Shown: positions 42,734 to 53,841, counted from the first letter of the stretch. The stretch: DNA of 64,000 nt from Ornithinibacillus massiliensis (GCF_018310345.1 NZ_JAGXBY010000002.1:682001-746000), one strand, 5' to 3'. Program-made: numbers and translations. The notes: a model not told the origin generated them from the letters alone.

Positions 42734-44092
42734 TTATTTAATTTCTTCAATTATCGATTCAAGTTTCATTCCCCTAGATGCCTTAAATAAAATTAAAGTA
42801 TCTTGATTCAAGTGCTGCCTCAACTCTGGTAGTACCTCTTCTTTTTGAGAAAAATGCTTCACTATCATTTCTGGGTATTTCCTTTTAACCGCACGACCAA
42901 TTACGGCTGAGTCTTCTCCTACGGTGTAAATGTACGAAATCGATTCATTTACTGCATCTGCAACCGTTTCATGTAAGCTCTTGGAGTCTGCACCCAACTC
43001 ATAAATATCGCCAAGTACTAATACCTTATTACTAAAACCATTCATCTTCTGTACCACTTGAATAGCAGCCATCATGGAAGTAGGAGAGGCATTATAAGCA
43101 TCATTAATGATAGCAACTCCGTTTTTACCTGTCAGCATTTCCAATCGCATTCCTGTAAGTGTAAGAGAATTTAGCGCATGTTGAATTTTATCCTTATCAA
43201 TTCCAATTAATTCACCTAATGCAATACCAAAGCCTGCATTTTTAGCATTGTGAGAGCCTAATAATGATACAGTATACGCTATTCCATCTGAACCTATAAA
43301 AGAGGTCTTTTCGCGTAATAACTCAATATTAGAAATGATAAAGTCATTATGTTCACTGAAACCAACTTTTACCACATTTTCATTCTGATGAACATGGGAT
43401 AGTAGTGCTTCATCTCCATCTATAATTAGTTTACCGTGTTTTTTTAGTCCACTTACTATCTCTAATTTAGCCTTGGCAATACCTTCTCTCGAACCTAGGT
43501 ACTCAATATGGGATTCGCCAATATTCGTAATAATTGCGTAATCCGGTTTTGCTATATTCGAAAGTAATTCAATCTCTCCAAAGCTACTCATCCCCATTTC
43601 TAATACGAGCATCTCGGTATCTCGTTGCATGGATAATATTGTAAATGGTAGACCGAATTCATTATTAAAATTTCCATCTGTAAAATGCGTTTTATATTCT
43701 TCTTTCGCAATGGCAGCGACAATGTCTTTCGTTGTCGTCTTCCCATTAGAGCCTGTAATTCCTACAACTATAGGATTCACTTCATCCCGATAACAACTAG
43801 CTAAATGTTGTAAAGCCTTCGTTGTATCGTCTACATAAAAAATCAAGAAATCTTCTGGTAATCCTTCTGGAAGCTGTTTGCTTTTATCCCATAGGCTTGC
43901 TATCGCACCATTCTCCAATGCTTGCATGATAAATTCATGCCCATCAAATTTCTCCCCAACTATGGGTATAAATAATGCATCCTCTGATACAATTCTACTA
44001 TCTGTAAAAAAGGTTTTAATTTGTTTATCTCCATCCATCTTTCCTTTAACATTTGGAAAGACATCAGATAGCCAATTACATGTAAATAACAT
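42734..44092 (-). CDS. murF: UDP-MurNAc-tripeptide:D-alanyl-D-alanine ligase
   Basis: Adds D-Ala-D-Ala to UDP-MurNAc-tripeptide, finishing the cytoplasmic precursor. It has 452 residues: an N-terminal domain with [26 protein letters not shown] (key residues FDGHEF), the ATP loop [13 protein letters not shown] near residue 114, and [11 protein letters not shown]. In B. subtilis murF lies elsewhere, next to ddl; here it is between murE and mraY as in many other bacteria. AAGGAG precedes the ATG, only 3 bases after the murE stop. Confidence 0.96.
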   Translation of the reverse strand: MLFTCNWLSDVFPNVKGKMDGDKQIKTFFTDSRIVSEDALFIPIVGEKFDGHEFIMQALENGAIASLWDKSKQLPEGLPEDFLIFYVDDTTKALQHLASCYRDEVNPIVVGITGSNGKTTTKDIVAAIAKEEYKTHFTDGNFNNEFGLPFTILSMQRDTEMLVLEMGMSSFGEIELLSNIAKPDYAIITNIGESHIEYLGSREGIAKAKLEIVSGLKKHGKLIIDGDEALLSHVHQNENVVKVGFSEHNDFIISNIELLREKTSFIGSDGIAYTVSLLGSHNAKNAGFGIALGELIGIDKDKIQHALNSLTLTGMRLEMLTGKNGVAIINDAYNASPTSMMAAIQVVQKMNGFSNKVLVLGDIYELGADSKSLHETVADAVNESISYIYTVGEDSAVIGRAVKRKYPEMIVKHFSQKEEVLPELRQHLNQDTLILFKASRGMKLESIIEEIK

Positions 44093-44095
44093 AAT

Positions 44096-45571
44096 TCAAT
44101 TCTCCTTAAGTAACAATGCTTCTTTGGCCACTTCACGATCATCAAAGTGATACTTTACAAGGCCAATTTGCTGATAGGTTTCATGCCCTTTTCCTGCAAT
44201 TAATATAATATCATCTTTAGCCGCTTGATGAATAGCTTGATGAATAGCTTTGCGACGGTCAACGATAATTTGATAATGACCATCTGTAGGGGTTAATCCA
44301 TTAACCATATCATGTAGTATCATTTCAGGTTCTTCTGTACGAGGATTATCGGAAGTAAATATCGCTTTATCAGCGTATCTCAATGCTATCTTAGCCATTA
44401 TCGGTCGCTTTGTCCTGTCTCGATCACCACCACAACCGACAACTACATAAACCTTACCCTTAGCTAATTCTTGGATTGTCGTTAACACATTTTCCAACGA
44501 ATCAGGAGTATGTGCGTAATCCACTATCACAGAAAAGGATCGGGAATGTGGTACTAATTCAAATCGACCATTCACACCAGGAATGGTTTCCAGTGCACTT
44601 TTGATAACCTCCAAAGGGATTCCATTCGATAGAGCAGCAGCAGTTGCAGCTAACATATTGGAAACATTAAATTTACCAATTAGTTTACTATTAATCATAG
44701 TATCCCCATCTGGGGTACATAATAAAAAGGTAGTTCCTGTTGATGTTAATGTAATCGATTTGGCCATAACCATGGCATCACGATCAATTCCATAGGTGAT
44801 AACAGACTGGGCAGTAGAACGAATTAACTTCTTAGAGGCTGGGTCATCCTGATTAATTATGGCAAATTTCTTAGCTTTACAATCATACCTATTCCCTAAT
44901 TGGGCAAATAGAAGACTTTTAGCCCTTAAGTAGTCATCCATAGAATCATGATAATCTAAATGATCCTGGGTTAAATTTGTAAAGATAGCCGTGTTATAAT
45001 CACATCCATAAACCCTACCTTGATCTAACGCATGGGAGGATACTTCCATGATTACTTGTTCTACTTCTTGGTCAATCATTTCCCTAATTGTTCGTTGTAA
45101 AAATAAAGCGTCGGGGGTTGTGTTATCTACAGGATACACGTCCTCCCCAATTTTCATTTGTATGGTTCCTATTACACCAGTTTTCTTTCCACATTGCTTA
45201 AAAATGTTTTCTAGTAAATAGGTAACAGTTGTTTTGCCATTCGTACCTGTTACCCCAATTAGCGATAACTTACTAGTAGGATATTGATAAAAGCATGAAG
45301 CTGCCATTGCCAAAAATCGCACTGTATCTTCGACCACGATTACTGGAACCGTTGCTTCAACATTCCTCTCGGCTACAACAATAATAGCACCCTTCTCAAT
45401 AGCTTCTTCGATATAATCATGACCATCTACAGTAAAGCCATTAATACAAACAAACATATCTCCGTTAGTAATCTCTCTTGAATCCATTTTTATAGCGTTA
45501 ATTTCTATGTCGTAAAGTGCAGAGAATTGATTAGCGAATGGATGAAAAGAAAGAATTTCCTTTAATCGCAT
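44096..45571 (-). CDS. murE: UDP-MurNAc-L-Ala-D-Glu:meso-diaminopimelate ligase
   Basis: Adds the third residue of the stem peptide. It has 491 residues, with the ATP loop GVTGTNGKTTVTYLL near residue 110 and the substrate motif TSDNPRTEEP near residue 408; DNPR marks the meso-diaminopimelate type rather than lysine. I chose the ATG at 45571 (AAAGGAAG 7 bases upstream) over the frame start at 45592. It follows spoVD after about 165 bases with no visible terminator. Confidence 0.96.
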   Translation of the reverse strand: MRLKEILSFHPFANQFSALYDIEINAIKMDSREITNGDMFVCINGFTVDGHDYIEEAIEKGAIIVVAERNVEATVPVIVVEDTVRFLAMAASCFYQYPTSKLSLIGVTGTNGKTTVTYLLENIFKQCGKKTGVIGTIQMKIGEDVYPVDNTTPDALFLQRTIREMIDQEVEQVIMEVSSHALDQGRVYGCDYNTAIFTNLTQDHLDYHDSMDDYLRAKSLLFAQLGNRYDCKAKKFAIINQDDPASKKLIRSTAQSVITYGIDRDAMVMAKSITLTSTGTTFLLCTPDGDTMINSKLIGKFNVSNMLAATAAALSNGIPLEVIKSALETIPGVNGRFELVPHSRSFSVIVDYAHTPDSLENVLTTIQELAKGKVYVVVGCGGDRDRTKRPIMAKIALRYADKAIFTSDNPRTEEPEMILHDMVNGLTPTDGHYQIIVDRRKAIHQAIHQAAKDDIILIAGKGHETYQQIGLVKYHFDDREVAKEALLLKEN

Positions 45572-45736
45572 AAAGAATCTTCCTTTCTCCAATAATATTC
45601 TCTAAGTTGACGTGAATTAAGAGGGTTGATACCCTCTATATGACATTCACACCCAATATATTATAACAAAAGAATAAGCTATCCTGAATCTTTTTCTTTC
45701 CAAATCATTCATTTTAGATTAATGTCTACTTCACTA

Positions 45737-47689
45737 TTATTCTTCTTCATCTTCATGTGTTACTTTTTCATCAGATAGATAGATTCTAACGGTTGAGCCT
45801 GGTTCTACTTTTGTACCAGCAGCAGGTTCTTGATCAATAATGTAGTCTCCCGTACCACTTGATTCAATGGAAAGGTCTGACAAAATTTGCAGCAATTCAT
45901 TTCTCTTAGTGCCGATTAATTCCGGAACCTCAACATTAGGCTGTTCAGGCCATAGATATTCTTTTTCTAGACCATCTTCTCGTGGCTTAACCCCCATTAC
46001 TCGGAGACTATCCCCAATTATATTCCCTACAATAGGAGCAGCAACTGTTCCACCAAATTGTTGAACACCTTTAGGATTATCCACCGCGACATAGACAACA
46101 ATTTCCGGGTCATCTGCCGGTGCAAAACCAATGAACGAAACGATATGATTATTTTCTAAATAGCCACCATTGGGACCGACTTTTTGTGCAGTACCTGTCT
46201 TTCCACCTACTCGATAACCATCTACATATGCAGGTCTACCGGTTCCCTTTGCTACAACACTTTCTAAAGCAAGTCGTATTTCTTTAGAAGTCTCTTTTGA
46301 AATCACCCGATGTTTCAATTTTGGTTCTGTTTCAGAAACTATTTCATTTGTTTGAGGGTCTACCCATTGCTTCGCAATAAACGGTTCATATAAATAACCA
46401 CCATTTATTGCAGCAGATACAGCCATTACTTGTTGGATAGGCGTAACCGATACACCTTGACCAAATGCGGTTGTGGCAAGTTCTACCGGTCCAACATTTT
46501 CAGGCTTAAATAAAATCCCAGATCCCTCACCTTGCAAATCGATTCCCGTTTTCGTTCCAAAACCAAATTTCTTAATATAAGAGAATAACTTTTCCTTACC
46601 TAACTCTTGACCTAAATGAACAAAACCAGGGTTACAAGAATTTTGGACGACCTCTAAAAACGTCTGATCTCCATGTCCTCCTGCCTTCCAACAACGAAGT
46701 CTAGCACCACCAACTTCAATGTAGCCAGGATCAAAAAAACGATCTTCATGAAGGTCTACAGCTTTCTCTTCTAGTGCTGCAGCTAATGTAATAATTTTAA
46801 ACGTAGAACCAGGCTCATATGTACTCCAAATTGGTAAATTACGATTATACACAGAAGGATCTACTTCCTGATAATTCTCTGGATTAAAATTTGGTCTCGC
46901 TGTCATTGCTAGTACACCACCTGTCTTTGGATCAACTGCAATAGCTAATGCTCCATCAGGGTTATACTTCGCAACTGCCAAATCAAGCTCGCGTTCCACT
47001 ATAGTCTGTATTTTTGAATCAATGGTAGTAACTAAATCATATCCATCCTGTGGGGCTTTGTACACATCAGCTAACTGATCAAGCCTTCTTCCTTTAGCAT
47101 CTGAGTAAAAGGATAAACTCCCCTGCTTTCCTTTTAACATTTCATCATAATATAGTTCTAGCCCCATAAGACCTTGATTATCGATTCCTGCAAAACCAAG
47201 AACATGTGATAAATCATCCCCAAAAGGATAATGTCTAGAAGAATCCTTTGCTAAATAAACTCCATCCATATTTAATGTGCGAATTGCCCGTTCTTGCTCT
47301 TCAGATATCTTTCTACCCTCCGGATGAAGATTTACTGAGCTAGCAGATCTTGTTACGTATTCATATGCCTTTTCCTTAGACATGTCCAAAATTTGTGCCA
47401 ATTTATTAGCCGTATACTCAGGGTCATTAATTTGTCTTGGGACAACAACTATAGAAGGTGCTGTAACATTTTCTGCTAGGATAGTCCCATTGACATCTAG
47501 GATCCTCCCTCTTTCTGGTTGAAATTTGACATTCCTGCTCCAAGACTCGTCCGCTTTTTCCACTAGTTCCTCACCTAAAACAAATTGAACATAACCTAAG
47601 CGAAAATCAATTATCCCCAAAACCATGATACCAATAAGAAAAACAGCGACTAATCGTTTTCTAACTGTAACAGTTGATACACGTTTCAT
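45737..47689 (-). CDS. spoVD: Sporulation-specific penicillin-binding protein SpoVD
   Basis: Class B transpeptidase for spore cortex, partner of SpoVE. It has 650 residues: one N-terminal membrane helix, a dimerisation domain (about 55-210), the transpeptidase domain with the catalytic Ser295 in STFK, SCN at 351-353 and KTGTAQ, and one C-terminal PASTA domain (about 585-640) with an acidic tail. Cys333 and Cys352 match the pair in B. subtilis SpoVD whose disulfide is reduced by StoA during cortex synthesis. AAGGAG precedes the ATG. Confidence 0.96.
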   Translation of the reverse strand: MKRVSTVTVRKRLVAVFLIGIMVLGIIDFRLGYVQFVLGEELVEKADESWSRNVKFQPERGRILDVNGTILAENVTAPSIVVVPRQINDPEYTANKLAQILDMSKEKAYEYVTRSASSVNLHPEGRKISEEQERAIRTLNMDGVYLAKDSSRHYPFGDDLSHVLGFAGIDNQGLMGLELYYDEMLKGKQGSLSFYSDAKGRRLDQLADVYKAPQDGYDLVTTIDSKIQTIVERELDLAVAKYNPDGALAIAVDPKTGGVLAMTARPNFNPENYQEVDPSVYNRNLPIWSTYEPGSTFKIITLAAALEEKAVDLHEDRFFDPGYIEVGGARLRCWKAGGHGDQTFLEVVQNSCNPGFVHLGQELGKEKLFSYIKKFGFGTKTGIDLQGEGSGILFKPENVGPVELATTAFGQGVSVTPIQQVMAVSAAINGGYLYEPFIAKQWVDPQTNEIVSETEPKLKHRVISKETSKEIRLALESVVAKGTGRPAYVDGYRVGGKTGTAQKVGPNGGYLENNHIVSFIGFAPADDPEIVVYVAVDNPKGVQQFGGTVAAPIVGNIIGDSLRVMGVKPREDGLEKEYLWPEQPNVEVPELIGTKRNELLQILSDLSIESSGTGDYIIDQEPAAGTKVEPGSTVRIYLSDEKVTHEDEEE

Positions 47690-47791
47690 AGTCCATCTCC
47701 TTCACATAGGTAGGCTTGTATCAACTATATGTAGTTAAAATTTGATTAGAACACTGTTTTTTATCTTATTTTTGTAAAATTAGCCACTTAC

Positions 47792-50068
47792 TTATTCAAA
47801 ACTGTCAGCAGATTCTTCCTCTTCAGCTTCCTGTGCTTCAGAACTCTCGTCACCTTTTATTTCCATTTCTTTTAGTTCTTTAGGTGTTTTAAGCTCCACA
47901 CCAAGGTAAGCACCTTTGCTTAAATCACTGCCTGGTTCAATACCTTGGGTGATAACAAAACCATTCCCTATAGGTTCTGTTTCTAAATCCATCATCTCAC
48001 TAAGCTTCAATACATCTCTAAGGGACCAACCAACAATATCAGGCATGGTAGGGTGATCCGTTAATATCAATAGACGTTCATTTGGTAATACTTTTGTTCC
48101 TTCTTCTACACTCATCCCCACTACCTTATTTCCTGAACCGATGACAGTATAATTCACTCCGATTTTTGTTAAAGTTTCCTTCACTGAAGATACGGATTTC
48201 CCTACTAAATTCGGAATCTCAGAAGCTATAACATTAGTAGTGGATTCCCCTCTATCAGGATCAATATTTAAATAATGCAAAGCGTTTTCCATTACATTAT
48301 TAAAAATAAAGGATACAGGAGCAGAACCAGGTTCAATACCAGATTCAAATTCTAATGTTGGCTGCTTAACAGAGACATACATCATCAATTCTGGATCATC
48401 AGCTGGAGCCATTCCTAGGAATGAAAATACATAGTTTTCACTCCCCGTTAAATATCCTGGTTGACCAGGGTTCGGGTTAGGAATTTGAGCAGTACCAGTC
48501 TTACCACCAACCGAATAGTCCTCTAAGTGAAAACGACTCCCTGTAGCCTGTTCAGATTGAACGGCAGAAACAAGTAATTCTCTAACTTGTTGAGCTGTTT
48601 CTTTTGATATTGGTTCTCCAACTACTGTCGTTTCATGGTTTTCTATTATAGTCCCAGTATCTGGGTCTACTATTTTATCAATAATATACGGTTGTAGCAT
48701 TTTACCATCATTAGCAATAGCTGTCGCTGCTTTCATGATTTGAATTGGTGTAGCTGTACTTCCTTGCCCAAATGATGTTGTGATTTTTTCTAATGGCCAA
48801 TTATACAGAATCTGCCCAGTAACTTCCCCAGGTAAGTCAATTCCTGAAGGCTTATCAAAGTCAAAGGCTTTTAAGTATTCTAAGAAGGTTTCAGGGCCCA
48901 TAATTTCCCAAACTAATTTACTTGCAGCAACATTTGAGGATCTAGCAAAACCTTCATCATACGAGATTACTCCCCAACCTTTACCACCATTAAAATCCTT
49001 TACAGGCGTGATATTGTTACTGATTTGATATTGGCCAGATTTATATTTGTCACTACCCTTATAAACCCCTGATTCTATTGCAGCAGCCCATGTGAACATT
49101 TTAATTGTAGAACCTGGTTCGAATGGCGTTGATATCGCGTCATTATACCAATTCTCCACATTTGCTGGATTATTAGGATTATAACTTGGTCGATTACTCA
49201 TTGCGATAATTTCACCAGTTTTTGGATTCATTACGATAGCTGTCATCCGTTCTGGGGCATATTTTTCATCCACCTGAGACAATACGTCCTCAAGTAAAGT
49301 TTGGATTTTTTGATCTATCGTTAAATATACATCATCCCCATTGTCGGGCAATTGGATAATTTCATTTGGTTTTAGTAATTTTTTATTATAGATATCTCGT
49401 TGATAGGATATAAAGCCGTTCTTGCCTTTTAATAATTCATTCATTTCACGCTCAATCCCGGCAACTCCCTCAATTTCTGCCTCTGCTTCCTCATCATCTT
49501 CTGGGTTCGTTTCTCGGGCAAACCCTATTATATGAGAAGCAAACATACCATTTGGATAGTATCGAATGTTTTCACGAACAAAATTAATCCCTGGTAATTT
49601 CAAAGCGTCTATTTCTTCCTTTGTTTGAATGGAGATACCCTTACCAATCGTTCCAAACTCTATTTGTTTAGCTTTTTCATTACTTAAACCATTATTTAAA
49701 CGTTCCAATAGATAGTCTCTATCTGCATTTAATAAAGGAGCCAACTTATCTGCTGTTTCAACTGGATCAACAACATGCTGTGGCTCCTCTAGATTTTCTG
49801 AATATGCTTCATCTACAATGGCATACATTCGAAAGGTAGGCATATCATATGCCAACATCATGCCATTTTTGTCATAAATCTTACCCCGTTCGGCATCTAA
49901 TGTGTAAGAGGTTGTTCTGACCTTTTTTGCCCATTCATCAAGTGATACGCCATCCACTTCGCCTGAGGCTTGGATATATAAAAAACGACCTGTAACAATT
50001 AAAAATGCCATGATGAAGACCACCATTAACACTCCAGCCATAGCATGAGTTGTACGGTTCTTATTCAT
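47792..50068 (-). CDS. pbpB: Septal penicillin-binding protein 2B
   Basis: Essential class B transpeptidase of the divisome. It has 758 residues: an N-terminal helix (about 8-30), a dimerisation domain, the transpeptidase domain with the active serine in EPGSTIKMFTWA, SSN in ARSSNVAASKLVW and VGGKTGTAQIP, then two PASTA domains (about 610-730) and an acidic tail rich in Glu. It follows ftsL by 13 bases. Two PASTA repeats here against one in SpoVD separate the paralogues. Confidence 0.97.
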   Translation of the reverse strand: MNKNRTTHAMAGVLMVVFIMAFLIVTGRFLYIQASGEVDGVSLDEWAKKVRTTSYTLDAERGKIYDKNGMMLAYDMPTFRMYAIVDEAYSENLEEPQHVVDPVETADKLAPLLNADRDYLLERLNNGLSNEKAKQIEFGTIGKGISIQTKEEIDALKLPGINFVRENIRYYPNGMFASHIIGFARETNPEDDEEAEAEIEGVAGIEREMNELLKGKNGFISYQRDIYNKKLLKPNEIIQLPDNGDDVYLTIDQKIQTLLEDVLSQVDEKYAPERMTAIVMNPKTGEIIAMSNRPSYNPNNPANVENWYNDAISTPFEPGSTIKMFTWAAAIESGVYKGSDKYKSGQYQISNNITPVKDFNGGKGWGVISYDEGFARSSNVAASKLVWEIMGPETFLEYLKAFDFDKPSGIDLPGEVTGQILYNWPLEKITTSFGQGSTATPIQIMKAATAIANDGKMLQPYIIDKIVDPDTGTIIENHETTVVGEPISKETAQQVRELLVSAVQSEQATGSRFHLEDYSVGGKTGTAQIPNPNPGQPGYLTGSENYVFSFLGMAPADDPELMMYVSVKQPTLEFESGIEPGSAPVSFIFNNVMENALHYLNIDPDRGESTTNVIASEIPNLVGKSVSSVKETLTKIGVNYTVIGSGNKVVGMSVEEGTKVLPNERLLILTDHPTMPDIVGWSLRDVLKLSEMMDLETEPIGNGFVITQGIEPGSDLSKGAYLGVELKTPKELKEMEIKGDESSEAQEAEEEESADSFE

Positions 50069-50081
50069 TAGGAATCACCTT

Positions 50082-50450
50082 CTATTGGTTGAAAGCATTG
50101 GCTTGTTTAATTTCAGCAGCTTGAATAGTGAATCCATGCTCTTTTGCGAATTGGGTAATTCGCTCAGGTCTGCTTAGATCTTTTATTTCGAATAGCAAAT
50201 TTTCATTTACTACTTGTTGATTAGCGATGGTTTGTTCTAAGTTTTGAATATTGCGATTAAGTGTATCCATTGAAGAGGAGTAGGAAACAACAAATCCCCC
50301 TGCAATTAAGAGACAAGTTGCTACAAACGAGTATAGCATCTTTTCACCTTTCGTTATCCAGCTCTTCTTCCGAATAACGACTTTTTTCTCCACTTGCGGC
50401 TGATAGGAAGTATATGATTGTTCCCAACTTCTTGCATGATTTGCTGCCAT
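50082..50450 (-). CDS. ftsL: Cell division protein FtsL
   Basis: Small bitopic divisome protein that forms a complex with DivIB and DivIC and is a short-lived regulator of septation in B. subtilis. It has 122 residues: a basic cytoplasmic part (1-35), a membrane helix (about 38-58), and an extracellular coiled coil (LNRNIQNLEQTIANQQVVN, about 65-95). The ATG overlaps the rsmH stop by one base (TAATG), which implies coupled translation. Confidence 0.93.
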   Translation of the reverse strand: MAANHARSWEQSYTSYQPQVEKKVVIRKKSWITKGEKMLYSFVATCLLIAGGFVVSYSSSMDTLNRNIQNLEQTIANQQVVNENLLFEIKDLSRPERITQFAKEHGFTIQAAEIKQANAFNQ

Positions 50451-51427
50451 TATTTATTCCACCCTTCCCCATATTCAAAATCACTTGACCAATTACCTAC
50501 TTTTTCTACAATACGTAACTTGGCTGATCTTGATCTACGATTTTCTTCTAATTCATTATCATTTGCAACAATTGGTTTCCGATTGATAAGTTTAAATGGC
50601 GCTTCGTACTCTTTCGGTATCACCGGTAAATTCTTAGGTGTTTGTTTATGAGTACTCCATTTTTTAAAAGCTTGTTTACAAATACGATCTTCTAAGGAAT
50701 GAAAGGTAATAACTGCAATTCTCCCTTCTACACCAACCATTCTTGCCGCTTGATGGAGGGCATCGTGAAATGCTTGTAATTCATCATTTACAGCAATTCG
50801 AATAGCTTGGAAGATACGTTTTGCGGGATGTCCTCCCTTTCTCCGTGCTGGAGCAGGTATAGCATCTTTTATAATATCCACTAGCTGATAGGTGGTTTCA
50901 ATCGTATTGGTTTTACGATATTCTTCAATTTTTCGAGCGATTTGCTTCGAAAACTTCTCTTCTCCATACTTAAAAAAGATGGAAACTAAACCATTATACG
51001 ACCACTGGTTAACAATTTCAAAAGCCGATAATTCCTGGTCTTGATTCATTCTCATATCGAGCTTTGCATCATGCTGGTAACTAAAGCCTCGCTCCCCACG
51101 GTCTAACTGTGGAGATGAAACCCCTAAATCAAAAAGTATACCATCAACATGATCTATTTTATGGTTTCGTAATTCAACTTCTAAATTACGGAAGTTATTG
51201 TGAATGAATAATATTCTGTCCTGGTATAGCTTCAGACGTTCTTTAGCTGCTTGTAACGCATCACTATCTTGATCAAAGGCAATAAGCAGTCCATTTTCAT
51301 TAAGCTGTGAGGCAATTCTTTCAGAATGTCCTCCACCACCTAATGTACAGTCCACATAAATACCATCTGGCTTAATATTTAATCCTTTTATTGATTCTTC
51401 TTTTAAAACTGTGTAATGATCAAACAT
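50450..51427 (-). CDS. rsmH: 16S rRNA N4-cytosine-1402 methyltransferase RsmH
   Basis: Methylates N4 of C1402 in the decoding centre using S-adenosylmethionine. It has 325 residues, starting [11 protein letters not shown], with the SAM site [15 protein letters not shown] near residue 30, [13 protein letters not shown], and the C-terminal family block [24 protein letters not shown] precedes the ATG. It is the second gene of the dcw cluster (old name mraW). Confidence 0.97.
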   Translation of the reverse strand: MFDHYTVLKEESIKGLNIKPDGIYVDCTLGGGGHSERIASQLNENGLLIAFDQDSDALQAAKERLKLYQDRILFIHNNFRNLEVELRNHKIDHVDGILFDLGVSSPQLDRGERGFSYQHDAKLDMRMNQDQELSAFEIVNQWSYNGLVSIFFKYGEEKFSKQIARKIEEYRKTNTIETTYQLVDIIKDAIPAPARRKGGHPAKRIFQAIRIAVNDELQAFHDALHQAARMVGVEGRIAVITFHSLEDRICKQAFKKWSTHKQTPKNLPVIPKEYEAPFKLINRKPIVANDNELEENRRSRSAKLRIVEKVGNWSSDFEYGEGWNK

Positions 51428-51454
51428 GTGTACACCTCGTTAGCGAATTTACCA

Positions 51455-51886
51455 TTAGATATCAAAGTCCATTAGATTTTCAGCAATTTCAGCAAAGGAT
51501 TCTTCAGACTCATTAAAATAGTCTTCCCAATTTTCACTAGCCCAAAATTCTATTCGATTTGATACCCCAATTACCACACACTCTTTATCTAAACCAGCGT
51601 AATTCCGAAGAGGTTGTGGAATATTTATTCTTCCCTGCTTGTCTACTTCGCATTCGACCGCGCCAGAGAAGAAAAATCGCGTAAAGGCTCTAGCATCTTT
51701 TTTAGTGAGTGGGAGTTTTTTTAATTTTTCTTCAATAAGACTCCATTCAGACATGGGATAGGCGAAAAGACATTTATCTAATCCACGAGTAACCACAAAA
51801 CGTTCGCCAAGCTCATCACGGAACTTGGAAGGGACAATAATTCGGCCCTTTGTATCAAAGTTATGTTGGAATTCACCCATGAACAT
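51455..51886 (-). CDS. mraZ: Transcriptional regulator MraZ
   Basis: Ring-forming DNA-binding protein of the AbrB-like fold that controls its own dcw cluster. It has 143 residues with two repeats of the [13 protein letters not shown] type (second one [13 protein letters not shown]) and [20 protein letters not shown] chose the ATG at 51886, giving [11 protein letters not shown] and the B. subtilis length; a frame start at 51907 lies upstream of the ribosome site. Three MraZ-type boxes lie over its promoter. Confidence 0.96.
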   Translation of the reverse strand: MFMGEFQHNFDTKGRIIVPSKFRDELGERFVVTRGLDKCLFAYPMSEWSLIEEKLKKLPLTKKDARAFTRFFFSGAVECEVDKQGRINIPQPLRNYAGLDKECVVIGVSNRIEFWASENWEDYFNESEESFAEIAENLMDFDI

Positions 51887-51913
51887 GTAGTCCGCCCCCA
51901 CTTTCATAAACTT

Positions 51914-51943
51914 ATATTACCACATCCCCCCACTTTCCACCAC
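51914..51943 (-). promoter_or_regulatory. mraZ: dcw promoter with three MraZ-type boxes
   Basis: On the minus strand three direct repeats with a strict 10-base period, GTGGTGGAAA, GTGGGGGGAT and GTGGTAATAT, start with GTGG at 51943, 51933 and 51923. The third runs into TGGTAATAT, an extended -10 (TAATAT at 51914-51919). GTGG direct repeats of this spacing are the known MraZ target, so MraZ would compete with RNA polymerase here. Confidence 0.82.
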
Positions 51944-52114
51944 TTGTTTTTCTAAAAAAGTTATCAAAACGATTAAATTAGGTATTTATAACTAAAAAAA
52001 CACTGCCTCCCCTACTAACAGAAACTGCCTAGAAGCTTATATAACAAGCATTCCAAGGTATTTCTAGAAGATAGGAAAGACAGTATCTAAAAAAAGGTGG
52101 GAGGAAGTGGAGGA

Positions 52115-53728
52115 TTAAATATACACAACGTAATGTTCTTCTTCAAATGAACAATCCTCGGCACTTATCTCTTGAAAGAAATGTAAACCATACGCATTGA
52201 TGAATGGGAGTGGATTCCACACTCTTTCTTGTAATCCACCGGGATATAACATATTTTCAAGTAGTGTGAATTCGTTTAATTCTTTATGATATTGTTCTTC
52301 CAATGCACGTACCATTCTTTTCTCTAAAAACGCTACATCACGAATCAAATAATCTAAATTCTTTTCAGCTAGATCACGTATATCTGCACGTACCTGATGT
52401 GCAATCGTCCGAAGTGGTTCATGAGCTTCAGTTATCTTCTTCTTCAATTCCTCTACCGTTTCTTCAATTGGAGGATTAACCTTTTCTTTAAACCAAGCTT
52501 TTCTGATTCCACTTATCTCACCATTCAGTGCTAGTGCAGAGGATATATGATACTTGTTTAGTGTTTTCTCCGTTTTTCGATCCATATAGGTAAACGATAA
52601 CCTTGGTACGACCGGTGGCATCTTCATTTCCATCGCATGAAAAGCCGGCTTCAACACAGCCCAATAACTAATCTCACCAGGTCCACCAATAAATGCTAAA
52701 GTTGGTAAAAGTAAGTCCTGCATTAGCGGTCGAGTTACGACATTGTTACTTAATTTCTCTGGTGTTTTTTTAGCCATTTCCATTAACTCATCTGTCGTAA
52801 AAATAACTTCTAGTTGCTTACCTACCCAATTCCCTTCTTGATTTTTCGTTAGAAGGATACGCTCTTCATCTTTATGATAAAATAAATTTCCGTTTTCTGG
52901 TGCTACATCTAACGCAATTGAATAATCATTTGATGTTAGCTGCTTATAGGCATGACACACACCATCGCTTATTTCTTGTTGCTTTGTAATCATTTCTACA
53001 AAGTAATCAGATTCGAGCCTTCTAATCTTTTCATTTCCTGAATCCATTAGAACAATACCATCTTCTTCAAACAATAAGAAAATTAACCTAGCAAAAAAAT
53101 CAACATATGTAGTAGATTTATGTAAACTATCTACTATCAGTGAATAGATATCTTTTGTATGCTCTGTTTCGGCTAACTGTTCGAAAATGGACTCTAACCA
53201 ATCTAATATAATCGGCTCTTCTAATTCAATCTTCGAAACAGATCGTTTATCCAGTAACCGTTGGCCAACTTTAAATTTCTTCATCATATTTTTCACCTGT
53301 AAATAAATATGATTAACTTCTTCAAAATCGTGATCCTCACCAGCTATCCAAAACAACGGGACGACTGGAATACCCAAATCTTTCTCTTGCTGTCTAGCTA
53401 ATTGAATAATGGATATAACCTTGTTAACGGAGTATAAAGGTCCAGTTAATACTCCCGCTTGTTGACCACCTACAACCACAACACTTTGGTCATCCTTCAG
53501 ACGCTCAATATTTCGAAACGTCTTCTCAGGTGCCCCCCAGCTTTGATTTAAGTGATAAAGTACCTCAACCAATTCTTCTCGCTTATATGTACGTTGCTTC
53601 AATTCCTGAAGTCTGCTTGCATAATCATTCATTCCATAATCAAAGAATTCCAAAATGGATTTATGTTGATTGCGATAATCACGCATTAATTTAGTTTGTT
53701 TCTGAATCTGTACTGGTTCAATTCGCAT
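52115..53728 (-). CDS. bshC: Bacillithiol biosynthesis cysteine-adding enzyme BshC
   Basis: Adds cysteine to glucosaminyl-malate, the last step to bacillithiol, the main low-molecular thiol of Bacillaceae. It has 537 residues, the usual length. Family blocks: VVVGGQQAGVLTGPLYSVNK near residue 85, FWIAGEDHDFEEVNH near 130, GGPGEISYWAVLKPAF near 355, and the C-terminal coiled coil (about 425-500). It lies upstream of mraZ as yllA does in B. subtilis. 228 bases separate it from mraZ, containing the dcw promoter and a T run but no clear terminator stem. Confidence 0.95.
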   Translation of the reverse strand: MRIEPVQIQKQTKLMRDYRNQHKSILEFFDYGMNDYASRLQELKQRTYKREELVEVLYHLNQSWGAPEKTFRNIERLKDDQSVVVVGGQQAGVLTGPLYSVNKVISIIQLARQQEKDLGIPVVPLFWIAGEDHDFEEVNHIYLQVKNMMKKFKVGQRLLDKRSVSKIELEEPIILDWLESIFEQLAETEHTKDIYSLIVDSLHKSTTYVDFFARLIFLLFEEDGIVLMDSGNEKIRRLESDYFVEMITKQQEISDGVCHAYKQLTSNDYSIALDVAPENGNLFYHKDEERILLTKNQEGNWVGKQLEVIFTTDELMEMAKKTPEKLSNNVVTRPLMQDLLLPTLAFIGGPGEISYWAVLKPAFHAMEMKMPPVVPRLSFTYMDRKTEKTLNKYHISSALALNGEISGIRKAWFKEKVNPPIEETVEELKKKITEAHEPLRTIAHQVRADIRDLAEKNLDYLIRDVAFLEKRMVRALEEQYHKELNEFTLLENMLYPGGLQERVWNPLPFINAYGLHFFQEISAEDCSFEEEHYVVYI

Positions 53729-53841
53729 TCATTACGAACTCCTTTAGAGTTTTTTGTCTATATCGTATTGTACAAGAAAGATAGTATTATTTCATGTTTC
53801 CTGTTTCAAAAAATATAATTTAGCCGTATAAATACCTCATT

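Noticed and set aside
51950-52114. Possible terminator after bshC
   Set aside because: A run of seven T is present on the minus strand near 52090, but I could not pair a convincing stem before it.
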